Below are positions 32,075-41,284 of a stretch of DNA of 64,000 nucleotides, in pieces (position 1 is the first letter of the stretch; each line of letters opens with the position of its first letter). Under the pieces are notes generated by a model that was given only the letters and a program-made list of their open reading frames with translations, made no database searches and was not told the origin of the DNA. The position numbers and the translations under genes were made by a program. The stretch covers positions 95,614 to 159,613 of the forward strand of contig QFQU01000003.1 of assembly GCA_003248965.1 (NCBI GenBank), read 5' to 3'. The stretch comes from Brevundimonas sp. (GTDB taxonomy: Bacteria; Pseudomonadota; Alphaproteobacteria; Caulobacterales; Caulobacteraceae).

Positions 32075-33751
32075 TCAGTCGGCGCGGGCGTTGATGTCCG
32101 TCTTTCGGCCGTCCTTGACGAAGACGAAGCCGAGCACGGCCGTCAGCACCGCGATCGCCACCGGATACCAGAGGCCGTAGTAGATATTGCCTGTCGCGGC
32201 CACGATGGCGAAGGCCACCGGCGGCAGGAAGCCGCCGAACCAGCCGTTGCCCAGGTGATAGGGCAGGGACATCGAGGTGTAGCGGATCTCGGTCGGGAAC
32301 ATCTCGACCAAGGCCGCAGCGATGGGGCCATAGACCATGGTCACATACAGCACCAAGATGAAGAGTATGCCGATGGTGAGCGGCAGGTTGACCTTGGCCG
32401 GATCGGCCTTGGCGGGATAACCGGCGGCCTTCAGCTGCTTGGCCGCGCCGGCGTCCCAAGCCTTCTTGGCGACGGTGAAGTCGGGCGGGGTCATCGTCTC
32501 GCCCCGGAAACTGGGCACGACGACGGAACCGATGCGGATCTCCGCCACTGACCCGGCCGGAGCGGCGACGGTGTCGTAGCTGACGCCCGCGCGCGCCAGA
32601 TAGGATTTGGCCACGTCGCAGGACTGGGTGAAGGTCGCCTTGCCGATCAGGTCCAGCTGCAGGGAACAGTCCGCAGGGTCGGCGTGAACCGTGACCGGCG
32701 ACTGGGCGGAGGCGGCGGCCAACTGCGGGTTCACAGCGCCCGTCAATGCATGAAACAGCGGGAAATAGGTCAGGGCGGCCAGCAGACAGCCGGTCAGGAT
32801 GATCGGCTTGCGCCCCACCTTGTCCGACAGCCAGCCCCAGAAGACGAAGAAGGGCGTGCCCAGCAGAAGGGCCGCCGCCGTCAGCAGATAGGCCTGGGCG
32901 CTGTCGACCTTGAGCACGCGCTCCAGGAAGAACAGGGCGTAGAACTGGCCCGTGTACCAGACCACGGCCTGGCCGGCGGCCAGGCCGAACAGGGCGATCA
33001 GCACCAGCTTGAGATTCGGCCAGCGGCCGAAGCTGTCCTTCAGCGGCGTTTTGGATCCGCGCCCCTCGGCCTTCATCTGTTTGAAGGCGGGGCTTTCCGA
33101 AAGCTTGAGGCGGATGATCAGCGAAACGCCCAGCATCAGGATCGAGACCAGGAAGGGAATACGCCAGCCCCAGTCCAGGAAGGCCGCCTCGCCCACGGCG
33201 GTGCGCACGCCCAGAATGACGACCAGCGAGATCATCAGGCCGGCCGTTGCCGTGATCTGGATGAAGGAGGTGTAGAAGCCGCGTTTGCCGGGCGGCGCGT
33301 GTTCGGCGACATAGGTCGCCGCGCCGCCATACTCTCCGCCCAGAGCCAGGCCCTGGATCAGGCGCATGAGAACCAGAATGATCGGCGCGGCGATGCCGAT
33401 GGCGGCATAGCTGGGCAACAGACCGACGACGAAGGTCGACAGCCCCATCAGCAGCATCGTGACCAGGAAGGTGTTCTTGCGTCCCCACAGGTCGCCAAGC
33501 CGACCGAAGACGATGGCCCCGAACGGTCTCACGGCAAAGCCTGCGGCGAAGGCCATCAGCGCGAAGATGAAGCCCGTCGTCTCATTCACCCCTGAGAAGA
33601 ACTGGGCCGTGATGATGGCCGCCAAGGAGCCGTACAGATAGAAATCGTACCACTCGATGACCGTCCCGACGGATGACGCCAGGATAACCAGGCGGGAGTC
33701 CTTCGCCAGCGGCGTGGCTCCCTCGACCGTTTCAGACACCCCAGCCGTCAT
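32075..33751 (-). CDS. MFS transporter, metabolite:H+ symporter type with periplasmic insert
   Basis: This 558-residue protein has the KgtP/ProP pattern: SSVGTVIEWYDFYLYGSLA in helix 1, FGRLGDLWGRKN in the first loop, and RLIQGLALGGEYGGAATYVAEHAP. Between helices 9 and 10 an insert of about 120 residues (336-456) should lie in the periplasm; it has a cysteine pair (ADCSL and QSCDV) that could form a disulfide. The substrate is unknown, probably an acid or sugar acid of this locus. It may be the last gene of the rhaM, GH35, esterase run. Confidence 0.87.
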   Translation of the reverse strand: MTAGVSETVEGATPLAKDSRLVILASSVGTVIEWYDFYLYGSLAAIITAQFFSGVNETTGFIFALMAFAAGFAVRPFGAIVFGRLGDLWGRKNTFLVTMLLMGLSTFVVGLLPSYAAIGIAAPIILVLMRLIQGLALGGEYGGAATYVAEHAPPGKRGFYTSFIQITATAGLMISLVVILGVRTAVGEAAFLDWGWRIPFLVSILMLGVSLIIRLKLSESPAFKQMKAEGRGSKTPLKDSFGRWPNLKLVLIALFGLAAGQAVVWYTGQFYALFFLERVLKVDSAQAYLLTAAALLLGTPFFVFWGWLSDKVGRKPIILTGCLLAALTYFPLFHALTGAVNPQLAAASAQSPVTVHADPADCSLQLDLIGKATFTQSCDVAKSYLARAGVSYDTVAAPAGSVAEIRIGSVVVPSFRGETMTPPDFTVAKKAWDAGAAKQLKAAGYPAKADPAKVNLPLTIGILFILVLYVTMVYGPIAAALVEMFPTEIRYTSMSLPYHLGNGWFGGFLPPVAFAIVAATGNIYYGLWYPVAIAVLTAVLGFVFVKDGRKTDINARAD

Positions 33752-33818
33752 TTCATTCCCCCTTGTGTTTATCGTGACGCTGATTCTCTGATCGACGTCG
33801 CTTGATTTAGACTTCTGG

Positions 33819-34799
33819 CTACGACCTTGGCGAACGGTCCCGTTTCAGGAAGGCGTCGAACAAGCCCATCCAGGCGGGCGCACCCGAAGCATCCGTCTGG
33901 GCCAACCCATGCCCGCCTTGCTCGAAGACGTGGAGTTCGCCGGGGCGGTTCTGAGCGCGTAGGGCCTGCCACAGCATCAGACTGTTCTCGACCGGAACGA
34001 CGCGGTCATCCGCAGCGGCGGCGATGAAGGTCGGGGGCATGTCGGCGGGGACATGGCGTTCGATGGACCAGGCGTCGCGTGCGGCCTCGGTCGGGTCGCT
34101 TCCCACCAGCGCGCGGGCCGACGGGCCGTGGGCATAGGGTTGCGTCAAGGTGACGACCGGAAACATCAGCCCGGCGAAGTCGGGTCGAGCGGACAGGCGG
34201 TCGATGGCGTCGACGGGGGCGTAGGCGTCCTGGGCGAAGCGCGTCGCCAGCAGGCCCGCCACATGCCCCCCGGCCGAAAAGCCCGCCACGGCCACGCGAC
34301 TGGGATCGAAACCCAGTTCGGCCACCCGCGAACGCACGATGCGAATGGCGCGCTGGGCGTCCTGAAGTGCGACGGCGGGACCGGCGGCCCAGCCGTCGCC
34401 GGGCAGGCGGTAGTCCATGATGAAGACGGTGTAGCCCATCTCGGCCAGACGCGCGTCGATGGGGCCGCCCGCCTTGCTGACCGCGACGCGCTGATAGCCC
34501 CCGCCGGGGATCATCAGGATCGCCGCGCCATTGGGCTGTGCGGGGCGACGCAGCATGATCCACGGATCGCGCACATGGACGAACGCCGTATCGTTCGGAT
34601 CACCGTTTGGATTGCGCAGGACGACCTGCTCCTGAACCGTCACCGCCTCGCCGCCCGGCGCGGCGCCGGGCCATAGGGGGCGAACCTCGAACGGGGCGGA
34701 GACGGCGGAGGCGGTTTGTGCGCGGCCGACGGCGGGCGCGACGACGGCGCCCGCGCCTAACGCCAGCAGGGCCCGACGCGGCAGGCGGGGTGCGGTCAT
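33819..34799 (-). CDS. Exported alpha/beta hydrolase, acetylxylan-esterase-like
   Basis: This 326-residue protein has a signal peptide with a twin arginine (PRRALLALGAGAVVAPAVGRAQ) that could be Tat or Sec. Catalytic parts are MIPGGGYQRVAV (oxyanion), AGFSAGGHVAGL (Ser), DDRVVP (Asp) and QGGHGLAQ (His). It resembles the other esterase in the locus at 52354 and probably removes acetyl or other ester groups from pectic side chains. Its ATG overlaps the stop of the GH35 gene. Confidence 0.87.
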   Translation of the reverse strand: MTAPRLPRRALLALGAGAVVAPAVGRAQTASAVSAPFEVRPLWPGAAPGGEAVTVQEQVVLRNPNGDPNDTAFVHVRDPWIMLRRPAQPNGAAILMIPGGGYQRVAVSKAGGPIDARLAEMGYTVFIMDYRLPGDGWAAGPAVALQDAQRAIRIVRSRVAELGFDPSRVAVAGFSAGGHVAGLLATRFAQDAYAPVDAIDRLSARPDFAGLMFPVVTLTQPYAHGPSARALVGSDPTEAARDAWSIERHVPADMPPTFIAAAADDRVVPVENSLMLWQALRAQNRPGELHVFEQGGHGLAQTDASGAPAWMGLFDAFLKRDRSPRS

Positions 34800-37783
34800 C
34801 GCCGCGCCCCTTCGGTCGTGGTCTGAACACCGCCGCGCACATTGCGCTGGGTGATCAGGCGGACATCTTCCAGCACATTGCCGGGCGCCCCGTCGGTCGA
34901 GACGGCCAGGGCGAGGGTGTTGTGGCCCCGTGCGTTCAGTATGCCCTCGGGCAGGGTGAAGACCCGTTGCGGCCCGACGTTGGCGATGAACTGGCCCATG
35001 TGCCAGCCATTGACGAAGATCAGAACGCGGTAAGCCTTGTCCGAGCGCGGCGTGTCGATGTCGCCGAACGCGAGGCCGATGGAGGCGTCCTGGCCCTGGG
35101 GCACATTCAGGTCGAAGCCGGTGCGATACCAGGTCACGCCCGGCTGCAGGGCCTGACCGACCGTGGCGGCGCTCCAGCGCGTGTCGTCGAACTGGGGCAG
35201 GTGCCAGCCGTTCCGCTCGCCGAACAGGCCGCCGTTGTTGGCGACGCCGCGCACGGCGTCGGTGAAGTTCTCGCCGCCCTGACGCCCCTGAATCTTCCAG
35301 GCGATGGGGACCGAGAAGCCGGGGCCGGCGCGCGGGCCGACCGAGACCGAGACCAGGCCGCGGGCTTCCTTGTGGAAGTCGTTGGCGTCCAGATTCCAGT
35401 TATGGCCGTTGTTGCGCACCATGACCGACAGGACGTGCGGTCCCGGCGTCCGCGCGGCGGCGGGCAGGGTGAAGCGCGCCAGGCCCGTGGTGATCGGGCG
35501 CGGCATGCCGGTCGGCAGTTCGTCCTGACCGACCAGTTCGCCGTCCAGGAACAGCTGCAACATCCCGGCGCCGCCCGCGCCATAGAACAGTTCGATCGTT
35601 TCGGCGTTCGGCCCGCCCTCGAACCGGCCGCGATACCAGACGTCGCCTTCGTGGAAGCCATAGGCGTCCATCAGCATGTTCGGCTGGCCGTCGGGGCGCA
35701 GGGTGTTGCTGGCGTAGGCGCGGTTGTCGATGGCCTGCCAGCCGTTGTCGTCGAAGTCGGGCTTGGCTTCCGGCGATCCGGGGGCCGAGCGCCAGTTCGT
35801 AAGCGCCGGCAGGGCGAAATCGGCCGGACCGGGCAGGGCGGCGCGCGCCTCCAATCCGCCCGACGCCGTGGCGCGCGTGGCGACGGCGGCGCCGTTCCAG
35901 CGGACCGACCGCACGGGCGCCGACGACCACAGCTCCAGCGGCGTTTCGGCCTTGGTGTCGCCGGTCAGAAGCAGTTGGCCGCGTTCGATACGGGCATGGC
36001 GCAGCAGGGCGGGACCGCGCACCAGCACGTCGCCTTGGCGCCAAAAGCGCGCGGCCTCCTTCTCTTCGCCGATCAGCAGCAGAAGGTCGGGACGACCGCC
36101 GCCGCTGATCTTCACCCGGGCCAGACCCTGATGAACGTAGTCCAGCTTCAGGTCGCCGGTCGCCGGATCGAAGGCGGAGCGGACCTGCCCCTCCAGCACC
36201 GTCACCGTCGGGGCCGAGGCGAAGCGCAGAACCGTCTGGCCCGGCTCGTCCTTGCGGCCGTACATCAGGACGACCGGCTGGCGCGCCGACGGCAGGACCG
36301 CCTGCACCTCGGACGTCGAATAGACCAGCCGCTGTCCCGCCAGATCGACCCCGGCGACCAGCCATTTGGCGTCGAAGCCGTTCAGCGTCATCGGCACGAC
36401 ATAGCGGCCGTCGGGCAGGTCGGCGGTGACGGTGAAGTCGTCGTTGGTCTGTCCGTTCGACGGCTTGTGCGTGACCAGCAGGAAGCGGGCGTCCGTTTCC
36501 GGGCTGCGGTTATGATAGACTTGGATGTTCGGCGAGGAAATCTCGACAGGCCCGGCGGGGATCATGCCGGCCAGATCGGGGACCGACTCAAGCAGGCCGG
36601 CCAGTTGCTTCATCTCCTCGGCCTTGGGCCGCAGGTCCCGCGCTTCGGAGATGGCCGCGCCATAATCGTAGCTGGTGAAGACGACCGGCGCGGCCAGCCA
36701 GCCCCAGCTGGTGCCGCCGAAACCGACATAGATGCTCTGAAGCGAAATGCCGTTGGCCAGGTTCACGCCATAGAAGACGCGCTGGAACCGCTCGCCGCGC
36801 TGGCGGGCGTTGCATTCGTAGCCGCCGTTGGAGCCCCAATAGTCGAACCAGCCGCCGCCGATCTCGGCCATGAAGCCGGGCGTGGAAGGCGAGGCCGAGG
36901 CGCCCCCCTTGGCGCCGCCCGGACCATAGAAGCCCCAGTCGGGGGCCGCCGCGCCGCGCGTGGTCTGGCCGCCGACCGAGCAGGTGCCGCCCGGATAGCC
37001 GTCGAAGGCGTAGAGATCGACCGGCCCGTGGACCACCTTGTCGACGGGCGAACTCTCGGGCGCCCAATAGCCGTTACGGCCCTGATCGTTATGGAAGATC
37101 GGCACATTGATGCCGTCCGCGCGCGCCTTGGCGTACAAATGATCCATGTAGCGGCGGTGCGCGGGCGTCGTGACCGCCAGCTCGTTCTCGATCTGATAAA
37201 GGATGACAGAGCCTTGGTTGCCCCGACCGTCGCCGTTGATCTGATGGCGGGCGATGATGGCGTTGACATGGGTCAGCCATTCGTCGGCGGCGGCCAGATA
37301 GTCCGGCGAATCCGTCCGCGACGGCGCGCGCTGATTGACCAGCCAGCCGGGGAAGCCGCCGCGCGTCAGTTCGGCGTTGGCGTAGGGGCCGGGCCGGACG
37401 ATGACATACAGGCCCTCTTCCTCCGACATCTTCAGCAACCGATCCAGGTCGCGGATGCCGGTGAAGTCGTAAACCCCCTGTTTGGGGCTGTGGTAGCCCC
37501 AGTCGAAATAGAAGGCGACGGTGTTGAATCCGCTGGCCTTCATCTTCTGCAGCACATCGCGCCACAGCTCGGGGCTGGGCAGACGGAAGGGGTGCATCTC
37601 GCTGGACCAGATGACCAGGCGCTTGCCGTCGATCATCAGGGAGCGGGCGTCGTAAGAGACCCGGCCGAAGGTCTGGGCGGGGGCGGTGAAGTCGGCGGTG
37701 GCCTGGGCCGTTTGGGCGACGGCGGTCGAGGCCTGAACCAGCGGGGCGGCGGCGACGGCGGCCGCGAGGAGAAGCGCGCGCAT
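34796..37783 (-). CDS. Beta-galactosidase, glycoside hydrolase family 35, exported
   Basis: This 995-residue protein starts at 37783 (MRALLLAAAVAAAPLVQAST), giving a clean signal peptide. The GH35 barrel follows: FGRVSYDARSLMIDGKRLVIWSSEMHPFR, GFNTVAFYFDWGYHSP, RPGPYANAE, the acid/base glutamate in YQIENELAV, and the nucleophile region FMAEIGGGWFDYWGSNG. C-terminal beta domains have jelly-roll GRFEGG and WLNGWHMGQFIANVGPQ-like sequence. It should release galactose from RG-I galactan. It is coupled to rhaM upstream and the esterase downstream by four-base overlaps. Confidence 0.93.
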   Translation of the reverse strand: MRALLLAAAVAAAPLVQASTAVAQTAQATADFTAPAQTFGRVSYDARSLMIDGKRLVIWSSEMHPFRLPSPELWRDVLQKMKASGFNTVAFYFDWGYHSPKQGVYDFTGIRDLDRLLKMSEEEGLYVIVRPGPYANAELTRGGFPGWLVNQRAPSRTDSPDYLAAADEWLTHVNAIIARHQINGDGRGNQGSVILYQIENELAVTTPAHRRYMDHLYAKARADGINVPIFHNDQGRNGYWAPESSPVDKVVHGPVDLYAFDGYPGGTCSVGGQTTRGAAAPDWGFYGPGGAKGGASASPSTPGFMAEIGGGWFDYWGSNGGYECNARQRGERFQRVFYGVNLANGISLQSIYVGFGGTSWGWLAAPVVFTSYDYGAAISEARDLRPKAEEMKQLAGLLESVPDLAGMIPAGPVEISSPNIQVYHNRSPETDARFLLVTHKPSNGQTNDDFTVTADLPDGRYVVPMTLNGFDAKWLVAGVDLAGQRLVYSTSEVQAVLPSARQPVVLMYGRKDEPGQTVLRFASAPTVTVLEGQVRSAFDPATGDLKLDYVHQGLARVKISGGGRPDLLLLIGEEKEAARFWRQGDVLVRGPALLRHARIERGQLLLTGDTKAETPLELWSSAPVRSVRWNGAAVATRATASGGLEARAALPGPADFALPALTNWRSAPGSPEAKPDFDDNGWQAIDNRAYASNTLRPDGQPNMLMDAYGFHEGDVWYRGRFEGGPNAETIELFYGAGGAGMLQLFLDGELVGQDELPTGMPRPITTGLARFTLPAAARTPGPHVLSVMVRNNGHNWNLDANDFHKEARGLVSVSVGPRAGPGFSVPIAWKIQGRQGGENFTDAVRGVANNGGLFGERNGWHLPQFDDTRWSAATVGQALQPGVTWYRTGFDLNVPQGQDASIGLAFGDIDTPRSDKAYRVLIFVNGWHMGQFIANVGPQRVFTLPEGILNARGHNTLALAVSTDGAPGNVLEDVRLITQRNVRGGVQTTTEGARR

Positions 37784-38100
37784 CAGGCTTGATGGAACAT
37801 CAGTTGCAGGGGCCATTCGCGCGGCTTGTCGCCCGGCTCGACCTCCATCAGCGGCGCCATATAAGTCCACCATTTGCGCATCAGCGGATGGTTCGGCAGG
37901 TCGTCCAGCGTGTGGTCGTCCGCGCGGCGCAGAACCGCGAACAGCGACAGGGTCTCTTCGTCCAGGAAGATCGAATAGTCGCTGACGCCGCTGGCGGTCA
38001 GCAGTTCGGCCAGTTCGGGCCAGATGGCGTCGTGCCGCGCCTTGTATTCGGCGACGGCGCCCGGCTTGAGCTGCATGCGGAAGGCGTGAAGCGTGCCCAT
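37783..38100 (-). CDS. rhaM: L-rhamnose mutarotase
   Basis: This 105-residue enzyme interconverts L-rhamnose anomers. Family features are HAFRMQLKPGAVAEYKARHDAIWPEL, VSDYSIFLDEETLSLFAVLRR and PLMRKWWTYMAPLMEV with the catalytic His and the WW pair. GGAGG stands just upstream of the ATG. It is the first gene of the operon with GH35 and esterases, tying rhamnose and galactose release together. Confidence 0.95.
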   Translation of the reverse strand: MGTLHAFRMQLKPGAVAEYKARHDAIWPELAELLTASGVSDYSIFLDEETLSLFAVLRRADDHTLDDLPNHPLMRKWWTYMAPLMEVEPGDKPREWPLQLMFHQA

Positions 38101-38186
38101 GTTTCCTCCGGTTCCGATTATTCGGTATTCTATTTCATTATTTGGTAGTTCGTACCGGCGGGCGCGTCAAACCGGGTTCGGCGCGA
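38101..38186 (-). promoter_or_regulatory. Promoter region of the rhaM operon with candidate operator
   Basis: This is an AT-rich gap between rhaM and the SGNH esterase gene. GGTA-GTTCG-TACC (38144-38156) is a small inverted repeat, and TCATTATTTGG at 38135-38145 resembles half-sites before the TonB receptor (45212-45221) and the PL11 lyase (62963-62970). Confidence 0.4.
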
Positions 38187-39395
38187 TCAATCGCCGCGCG
38201 GCCGCTCGCGGCTGGCCGACAGGCTGGGCGCGATGTCGATCTCGGCCATCGGCGGGGCGTCAGGGGTGAAGGTGCGGAAGTCCGGCGCGATGTGGTCCGC
38301 CAGACCGGGCGCCTTTTCTGCGATCTGGGCGGCCACGGCGCGGGCCAGCAGCCAGGCGCCGGCGTTGTCGTGGTGCGTGCGATCCGCGCCGCCATCGTTG
38401 AACAATGTCGCCGCCAGATCCGGACCCAGCGCCTCGTAGATTCGGCGCGAGGCGTCGTTCAGATCGATCAGCGGCACGTCCTCTTCGCGCGCGACCCGAC
38501 GCGCGGCCTCGGCGTAGGTTCCGAGCGTGTCCTGGATGCGCCCGTCGCGGAAGTTGCGGCGCTCGGGCGAGGTGACGAGGATGGGATGGGCGCCGCGCCG
38601 CTTCGCCTCGGCGATGAAGACCCTCAGATAGGCCGGATAGGTGGTCTCGGGATCGACATAGGTCTGGGGCCACTGAGCCTTCTGGTCGTTGTGGCCGAAC
38701 TGGATCAGCAGCCAGTCCCCCGCCTTCAGCGTGGTCAGGATCTTGGCCAGGCGCAGTTCGTTGAGGAAGGACTTCAGCGTCTCCCCCGACTGGGCGTAGT
38801 TGGCCACGGCGACATCGGGCGTCAGCAAGGCGGGCAGCATCTGTCCCCAGCTGGCCGCCGGTTCCGACGGCTGGTCGGTTACGGTGGAATCGCCCGCCAG
38901 ATAGATCACGGGCGCGTCGACCGGCTCGATCTCGATGGACGCCACCTGCGGGCTATCCAGAAACTCCAGCGTCAGCCGGTCGTCCCAGGTGCGCGAGGCC
39001 AGCTCCTGCGGCGTCAGCACCACGGCCGTTCCGCCCGGCGCATTGGCGGGCGGCAGGGGCAGGGCGGGGCCGCGCACATGGACCAGGAAGCTGCGGGTCT
39101 GATAGGCGCCGGGCGCGGTGACGACGTCGCGCAACATCAACCGGCGGGCCTCGGCCTTGACGGTGGTGCGCCCCGCCTGGGGGCCGCCGAAGCGGACGGT
39201 GACGCGATAGACGCCTTCGGGCACGGCGGCCGAAAACAGATAGCCGTCCGACGCGCCGCCCGGCTCGAACCCATAGGCGTTCGGCTGATAGGTCTGGTCC
39301 GGCTGGACCGCGATCCGGTCCGGCGCGGTCGGCTGGGCCGCCAGATCGAACCGCCAGGTCGAGATCGCCGCCGCCATGAGGATCGCCGTCAGCAT
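38187..39395 (-). CDS. SGNH hydrolase, rhamnogalacturonan acetylesterase-like
   Basis: This 402-residue protein has a short hydrophobic start (MLTAILMAAAIS), then a galactose-binding-like beta domain to about 165, then the esterase: IYLAGDSTVTD (Ser), FGHNDQK (Gly, Asn) and ADRTHHDNAGAW (Asp, His). GDST plus GHND plus DxTH is the rhamnogalacturonan acetylesterase signature. It would remove acetyls from galacturonate in RG-I. It is the last gene of the kduI, kduD, kdgK run, 28 bases after kdgK. Confidence 0.9.
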   Translation of the reverse strand: MLTAILMAAAISTWRFDLAAQPTAPDRIAVQPDQTYQPNAYGFEPGGASDGYLFSAAVPEGVYRVTVRFGGPQAGRTTVKAEARRLMLRDVVTAPGAYQTRSFLVHVRGPALPLPPANAPGGTAVVLTPQELASRTWDDRLTLEFLDSPQVASIEIEPVDAPVIYLAGDSTVTDQPSEPAASWGQMLPALLTPDVAVANYAQSGETLKSFLNELRLAKILTTLKAGDWLLIQFGHNDQKAQWPQTYVDPETTYPAYLRVFIAEAKRRGAHPILVTSPERRNFRDGRIQDTLGTYAEAARRVAREEDVPLIDLNDASRRIYEALGPDLAATLFNDGGADRTHHDNAGAWLLARAVAAQIAEKAPGLADHIAPDFRTFTPDAPPMAEIDIAPSLSASRERPRGD

Positions 39396-39423
39396 CGCGG
39401 GTCTTTCCTTGTCAGGGTCCGGC

Positions 39424-40482
39424 CTATCGCCGGATGTCGAAACCGCCGTTGTTCATGGCGGCGTGCACGTCTTCGGCGGAGGCCAGGTTGAAGTCGCCGG
39501 GGATGGAGTGTTTCAGCCCGGCCGCCGCCAGACCGAAGTCCAGCGCCTGCTGGTCGGACCAGCCGCTCCACAGGCCGAACAGGACGCCCGAGGCGAAGGC
39601 GTCGCCGCCGCCGACCCGGTCGATGACGCCGGTCAGGTGGATGGCCTCGGTCCGGGTCTCGATCACATCGTCGCCGTCGCGCGTCAGCATCACCGCCGAC
39701 AGGGCCTGGTCGGCGACGCTGTCCTGAACCCGCAGGGTGCAGGCGATCCGCTCCAGTCGGGGGAAGGCGGCGAAGGCGGCGACGGCGGCCCGGCGGCGAC
39801 GCATCGCCGGGTCGGGGCTGTCGAACGTCGTCTTCAGTACCAGGGCGAAGTCGCGGTCGTCGGCGAAGGCGACTGTGGCGCCGGCCAGCATCTTGCCCAG
39901 GGTCGCGGGCGGATCGCCGTCCCACTGCTCCCACAGCTTACCGCGGAAGTTGCCGTCATAGCTGACCTTGACGCCCTTGCGGACGGCGGCCTCGATCAGG
40001 GCGACGGCGGCGGCCGTGCCGTTGGGGCTGGTCGCGGGGGTGACGCCCGAGGCGTGCAGCCATTCCACGCCGTCCAGCAGCCGGTCCCAGTCGAAGGCCG
40101 TGTTCACATGCTCCACGAAGGCCGATCCGGCGCGGTCATAGAGGACTTCAGACGGACGGCGCACCGCGCCGGGCGTCAGGAAATACAGGCCCATCCGTCC
40201 GGGGGTGAAGACGATGGGGGCGGTGTCCACGCCGTGCTGGCGCACCGCATCGCGGGCGGCGCGGCCCAGGGCGTTGTCGGGCAGGACGGTGGCCATGCGG
40301 GTCGGCACGCCGAACCGGGCCAGGGACACGGCGACATTCGCCTCGGCCCCGCCCGGACGCACGGTCAGGGCGGGGGACTGCAGCAGCAGTTCGTTCTGGT
40401 TCGGCGACAGCCGCAGCAGCATCTCGCCGAAGCAGAGGATCGTACCGGCGGCGGCCGAAGAATCCGAGGCGATGTTGGTCAT
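39424..40482 (-). CDS. kdgK: 2-dehydro-3-deoxygluconokinase (PfkB family)
   Basis: This 352-residue ribokinase-fold enzyme phosphorylates 2-keto-3-deoxygluconate from KduD. ILCFGEMLLRLSP and VRPGGAEANVAVSLARFG are the KdgK N-terminal signatures; YDGNFRGKLW and the anion-hole DRVGGGDAFASGVLFG with the catalytic Asp follow. KDPG would then need Eda, which is not in the window. It lies 20 bases after kduD. Confidence 0.9.
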   Translation of the reverse strand: MTNIASDSSAAAGTILCFGEMLLRLSPNQNELLLQSPALTVRPGGAEANVAVSLARFGVPTRMATVLPDNALGRAARDAVRQHGVDTAPIVFTPGRMGLYFLTPGAVRRPSEVLYDRAGSAFVEHVNTAFDWDRLLDGVEWLHASGVTPATSPNGTAAAVALIEAAVRKGVKVSYDGNFRGKLWEQWDGDPPATLGKMLAGATVAFADDRDFALVLKTTFDSPDPAMRRRRAAVAAFAAFPRLERIACTLRVQDSVADQALSAVMLTRDGDDVIETRTEAIHLTGVIDRVGGGDAFASGVLFGLWSGWSDQQALDFGLAAAGLKHSIPGDFNLASAEDVHAAMNNGGFDIRR

Positions 40483-40502
40483 GTGCGAACGCTAACCCGG
40501 CG

Positions 40503-41261
40503 TCAGCGCGCCTGCCAGCCGCCGTCGACCGGCAGGATGGCGCCCTGGACATAGTCGGAGGCCCGGCTGGCCAGGAAGACGGCGGCGCCGCCCAGGTCCG
40601 AGGGCTGGCCCCAGCGACCGGCGGGGATGCGGCCCAGGATCTCGGCCGAACGCACCGGGTCATCGCGCAGGGCCTGGGTGTTGGCTGTGGCGAAATAGCC
40701 GGGGGCGATGGCGTTGGCGGTGATGCCGTACGGCGCCCATTCATTGGCCATCAGCTTGGTCAGGCCGGCGACGCCCGACTTGGACGCGGTGTAGGAGGGC
40801 ACGCGGATGCCGCCCTGGAAGGACAGCATGGAGGCGATGTTGATGATCTTGCCGCCGTCGCCCTGTTTGATGAACAGGCGGGCGACCGCCTGGCTCATGA
40901 AGAAGACCGTCTTCAGATTGATGTTCATCACCAGGTCCCAGTCGGCCTCGGTGAAGTCCACGGCGTCGGCGCGGCGGATCAGGCCGGCGTTGTTGACCAG
41001 GATGTCCACCCGGCCCATCGCCTCCAGCGCCTCGGCCAGCACGCGCTCGACCGGCTCGATGGAGGTCAGGTCGGCGCTGACGGCGTGGGCGCGGCGGCCC
41101 ATGGCCTTCACCTGGGCGACCGTGTCGTCGGAATCGGACAGGGCCACCGAAACGATGTCGGCGCCCGCCTCGGCCAGGGCCAGGGCGATGCCCTGACCCA
41201 GACCCACATTGCCGCCCGTGACCAGCGCCACCTTGCCTGTCAGATCAAACGGATTGCTCAT
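40503..41261 (-). CDS. kduD: 2-deoxy-D-gluconate 3-dehydrogenase / KduD
   Basis: This 252-residue SDR starts at 41261 (MSNPFDLTGKVALVTGG), with GGGGAG upstream. TGGNVGLGQGIA, VNNAGLIRRADAVDF, NIASMLSFQGGIRVPSYTASKSGV (Ser, Tyr, Lys) and DGGWQAR are typical KduD. It reduces 2,5-diketo-3-deoxygluconate to KDG. The frame runs open into the kduI gene and should not be extended. Confidence 0.94.
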   Translation of the reverse strand: MSNPFDLTGKVALVTGGNVGLGQGIALALAEAGADIVSVALSDSDDTVAQVKAMGRRAHAVSADLTSIEPVERVLAEALEAMGRVDILVNNAGLIRRADAVDFTEADWDLVMNINLKTVFFMSQAVARLFIKQGDGGKIINIASMLSFQGGIRVPSYTASKSGVAGLTKLMANEWAPYGITANAIAPGYFATANTQALRDDPVRSAEILGRIPAGRWGQPSDLGGAAVFLASRASDYVQGAILPVDGGWQAR

Positions 41262-41284
41262 GGTGTGTCTCTCCCCTGTCCCGA

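Noticed and set aside
34607..37792. 1061-codon plus-strand open frame
   Set aside because: It mirrors the GH35 and esterase genes; no domains, and typical shadow composition.
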